Origin: an uncultured Bacteroidales bacterium
GTDB taxonomy: Bacteria > Bacteroidota > Bacteroidia > Bacteroidales > Paludibacteraceae
Direction: 5' to 3'
NCBI GenBank assembly: GCA_903873355.1
Contig: CAIQOG010000232.1
Location: 1 to 6,676 of the forward strand
Length of the DNA: 6,676 bases
Positions within the stretch are counted from its first letter, which is position 1; each line of letters starts with the position of its first letter. Made by a program: the position numbers and the translations under genes. Of this stretch, positions 5,040 through 6,676 are shown piece by piece. The notes under the pieces are model-generated. The model ran no database searches. It was not told the DNA's origin and was given only the letters and a program-made list of their open reading frames with translations.

Positions 5040-6676
5040 ATGAAAAATTCAGTTTCTCACAATTATTTTGTCGTAGGACTTTTATTTCTACTCACTTCCT
5101 TTTGTCAACTGTGGGGACAAGCCAATTTTTTGAAAAATGGTGGTTTTGAAGATGGAACACTAAATCCATGGATTCCAATAGGTGATGCAACAAAGGTTCA
5201 GGTTGCTGCTCCACCACAATACGCCTATAAAAGTAAATGGTGTGCTGCAATTAAACGAGGTGGTGGATTATATACTGTTGTAACAGGACTACAACCTAAC
5301 AAAAAATACATTGTTAATGGATATCTTACTGGTCAGGGTGGTGAGCCTATTTTCTTGTATGTCACAGATTATAGTGATAATCCAAATGATAGTTTGAGCT
5401 TTACAGCAAATACCGATTTAAAAGCAGTTCCCGATTATAAATTCTTTTCAGGATTAATAACAATTGGTTCAACCAAAAATAGTGTCAAACTTCGGCTGTG
5501 GCGATCATTAGCAACTTATCAGTGGTGTTCGGCAGATAGTTTAGGGGTTTATGAAGCCCCCGAAGATAATGTGCCTCCTTCAAAACCAATCGGTTTGACA
5601 GTTTCTAATCAAACTTCGAGTAGTTGCACTTTAACATGGAATACTTCAACTGATAATGTAGGTATTGCCGGTTATAATGTATTAGAAAATGGTGTGTTAA
5701 TTGGCACCACAAATGATACAATATTTCAGGTTAAAAATAGAGTACCAGCCAGTATATACAATTACTCTGTTGTAGCTTTTGATGTTGTTCCTAATTATTC
5801 AGTGCCTAGCGATTTATTTGCTGTGAATTATCCGGATGTTGCTCCGATCGAGCCATTTTTGGCTGAATGGAGTAAACCTCAAAGCAAAGTACTTCCAACA
5901 GGAGATTTACAATGGCAACCCAATCCATTTACATACAAAGCTGGAGCAAATGTCAGATATATTGATTTTGATGGAGGAAAGGATAGTAACGATGGATTAA
6001 CACAAGCAACAGCATTTAAACATCATCCGTGGGACAAAAATGCTGCAAGTCGTGCTAAAATTTGTACCGGACCAAATACTTATGTTTTTAAAAGAGGAGT
6101 AATTTATCGTGGAATTTTGAATGGTGCTGAATCAGGAACAGTAACTGACACACTGAAGTTAACATCCGATCCTAACTGGGGAACGGGCGATGCCATGATT
6201 TATGGTTCACAAAAAATTACTATCGGTTGGACTAAGTGTGATGCCACTTCAGCTCCAAAAATTCCAAATCCCGATAAAATCTGGTATATAAATTTAAGTA
6301 CAACTTATCCAAGTTCAAAAATGGTAGCTGAAGTGGTTGGTGATAATGTAACCAAACTTGAATTAGCCCGCATACCCAATCAAAACGTAACAGATTCATT
6401 GATTCCTCTTAAAAACTGGTGGAAGTGGACGGGAGTTACCGGAAATAGTACCAATACCACTTCGAGTTCTGTTGGTTCGTTGGAAGATACGAATAATCTG
6501 ACTCAAACCGATGCCACTTATTGGGTTGGCGGAACCCTTTGGAGCCAATGGCAGGGAACCATGGGAACTGTTTGGAATCAACCCATCACCAGCTATGATC
6601 CTGCAACACATTCTATTGTTACACCATTGATTTATGCTGGTGTTGGCAAACGCTATTTTATCGAAAACTTACCACA
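5040..6676 (+). CDS. Secreted CBM-FN3-parallel beta-helix polysaccharide-degrading enzyme (3' partial)
   Basis: The frame is open for 545 codons to the window edge with no stop. The ATG at 5040 is the first start after an in-frame TAA at 5025 and gives a signal peptide (residues 1-28, MKNSVSHNYF, hydrophobic core, LWGQA). Residues 29-175 look like a CBM4/9-type sandwich: FLKNGGFEDGTLNPW opening and VKLRLWRS strand. Residues 179-264 form an FN3 domain (KPIGLTVSN, LTWNTSTDNVGIAGY). From about 305, VRYIDFDGGKDSNDGL-TQATAF is the entry motif of right-handed parallel beta-helix enzymes (polysaccharide lyases, GH141-like and others), followed by YVFKRGVIYRG. DATYWVGGTLW (491-501) and KRYFIENLP at the edge match a pattern I associate with GH141-like and related beta-helix proteins. 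Catalytic residues and a probable T9SS tail lie downstream. It starts 43 bp after the SGNH gene with no terminator between, so co-expression is likely. Whether it is a lyase or hydrolase is undecided. Confidence 0.82.
   Translation, partial: MKNSVSHNYFVVGLLFLLTSFCQLWGQANFLKNGGFEDGTLNPWIPIGDATKVQVAAPPQYAYKSKWCAAIKRGGGLYTVVTGLQPNKKYIVNGYLTGQGGEPIFLYVTDYSDNPNDSLSFTANTDLKAVPDYKFFSGLITIGSTKNSVKLRLWRSLATYQWCSADSLGVYEAPEDNVPPSKPIGLTVSNQTSSSCTLTWNTSTDNVGIAGYNVLENGVLIGTTNDTIFQVKNRVPASIYNYSVVAFDVVPNYSVPSDLFAVNYPDVAPIEPFLAEWSKPQSKVLPTGDLQWQPNPFTYKAGANVRYIDFDGGKDSNDGLTQATAFKHHPWDKNAASRAKICTGPNTYVFKRGVIYRGILNGAESGTVTDTLKLTSDPNWGTGDAMIYGSQKITIGWTKCDATSAPKIPNPDKIWYINLSTTYPSSKMVAEVVGDNVTKLELARIPNQNVTDSLIPLKNWWKWTGVTGNSTNTTSSSVGSLEDTNNLTQTDATYWVGGTLWSQWQGTMGTVWNQPITSYDPATHSIVTPLIYAGVGKRYFIENLP
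5124..5564 (+). other. CBM4/9-like carbohydrate-binding domain
   Basis: Residues about 29-175 directly after the signal peptide begin NFLKNGGFEDG-x-x-x-PW, the usual opening of CBM4/9/22-like and related galactose-binding-like sandwiches. A Y-T-V-V-TGLQPNKKY segment and a late VKLRLW strand fit the same fold. Ligand is unknown; family number is tentative. Confidence 0.6.
5574..5831 (+). other. FN3 module of the beta-helix protein
   Basis: Residues about 179-264 form a fibronectin type III domain (PPSKPIGLTVSN, LTWNTSTDNVGIAGYNVLENGVLIGTT, YNYSVVAFDVV). It resembles FN3 module 1 of the preceding SGNH gene along its first half and links the binding domain to the beta-helix. Confidence 0.78.

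Noticed and set aside
6396..6611. 71-codon minus-strand open frame near the window end
   Set aside because: The + strand carries an uninterrupted 545-codon frame with signal peptide and recognisable domains through this region.

Overview
The window (about 60-65% A+T) looks like a Bacteroidota chromosome segment. Two of its three proteins end in a type IX secretion (T9SS) type A sorting domain built around a Y-P-N-P motif. The genes have A/T-rich leaders without a usable Shine-Dalgarno sequence. The modular make-up (catalytic domain, FN3 or cadherin-like spacers, sorting tail) is typical of secreted enzymes from Bacteroidales, Marinilabiliales and Cytophagales relatives. I cannot name a genus from this sequence alone.

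All three genes lie on the + strand and fill nearly all of the window. (1) Positions 3-2408 hold the 3' part of a GH30-type glycoside hydrolase: most of a TIM barrel with both catalytic glutamates, its beta side domain, three tandem cadherin/Ig-like repeats and a T9SS tail. (2) A strong 17-bp hairpin terminator fills most of the 65-bp gap. (3) Positions 2474-4996 hold a complete 840-residue protein: signal peptide, SGNH/GDSL-like hydrolase domain, FN3, a jelly-roll-like module, two more FN3 domains and a T9SS tail. (4) After a 43-bp gap with no visible terminator, position 5040 starts a third gene that runs off the window: signal peptide, CBM4/9-like carbohydrate-binding domain, FN3, and the beginning of a right-handed parallel beta-helix enzyme of polysaccharide lyase or GH type.

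Together the genes suggest a small cluster for extracellular breakdown of a plant-type or algal polysaccharide, possibly hemicellulose. The GH30 enzyme would cut the backbone, the SGNH protein would be a candidate esterase removing acyl groups, and the beta-helix protein would be a candidate lyase or hydrolase. The substrate cannot be fixed from this window, and no SusC/SusD pair, regulator, transposase, RNA gene or CRISPR array is visible. I see no convincing sign of an unknown type of system. The most useful leads are the unusual catalytic motifs of the SGNH domain, its jelly-roll module of unknown ligand, and the unassigned beta-helix enzyme.
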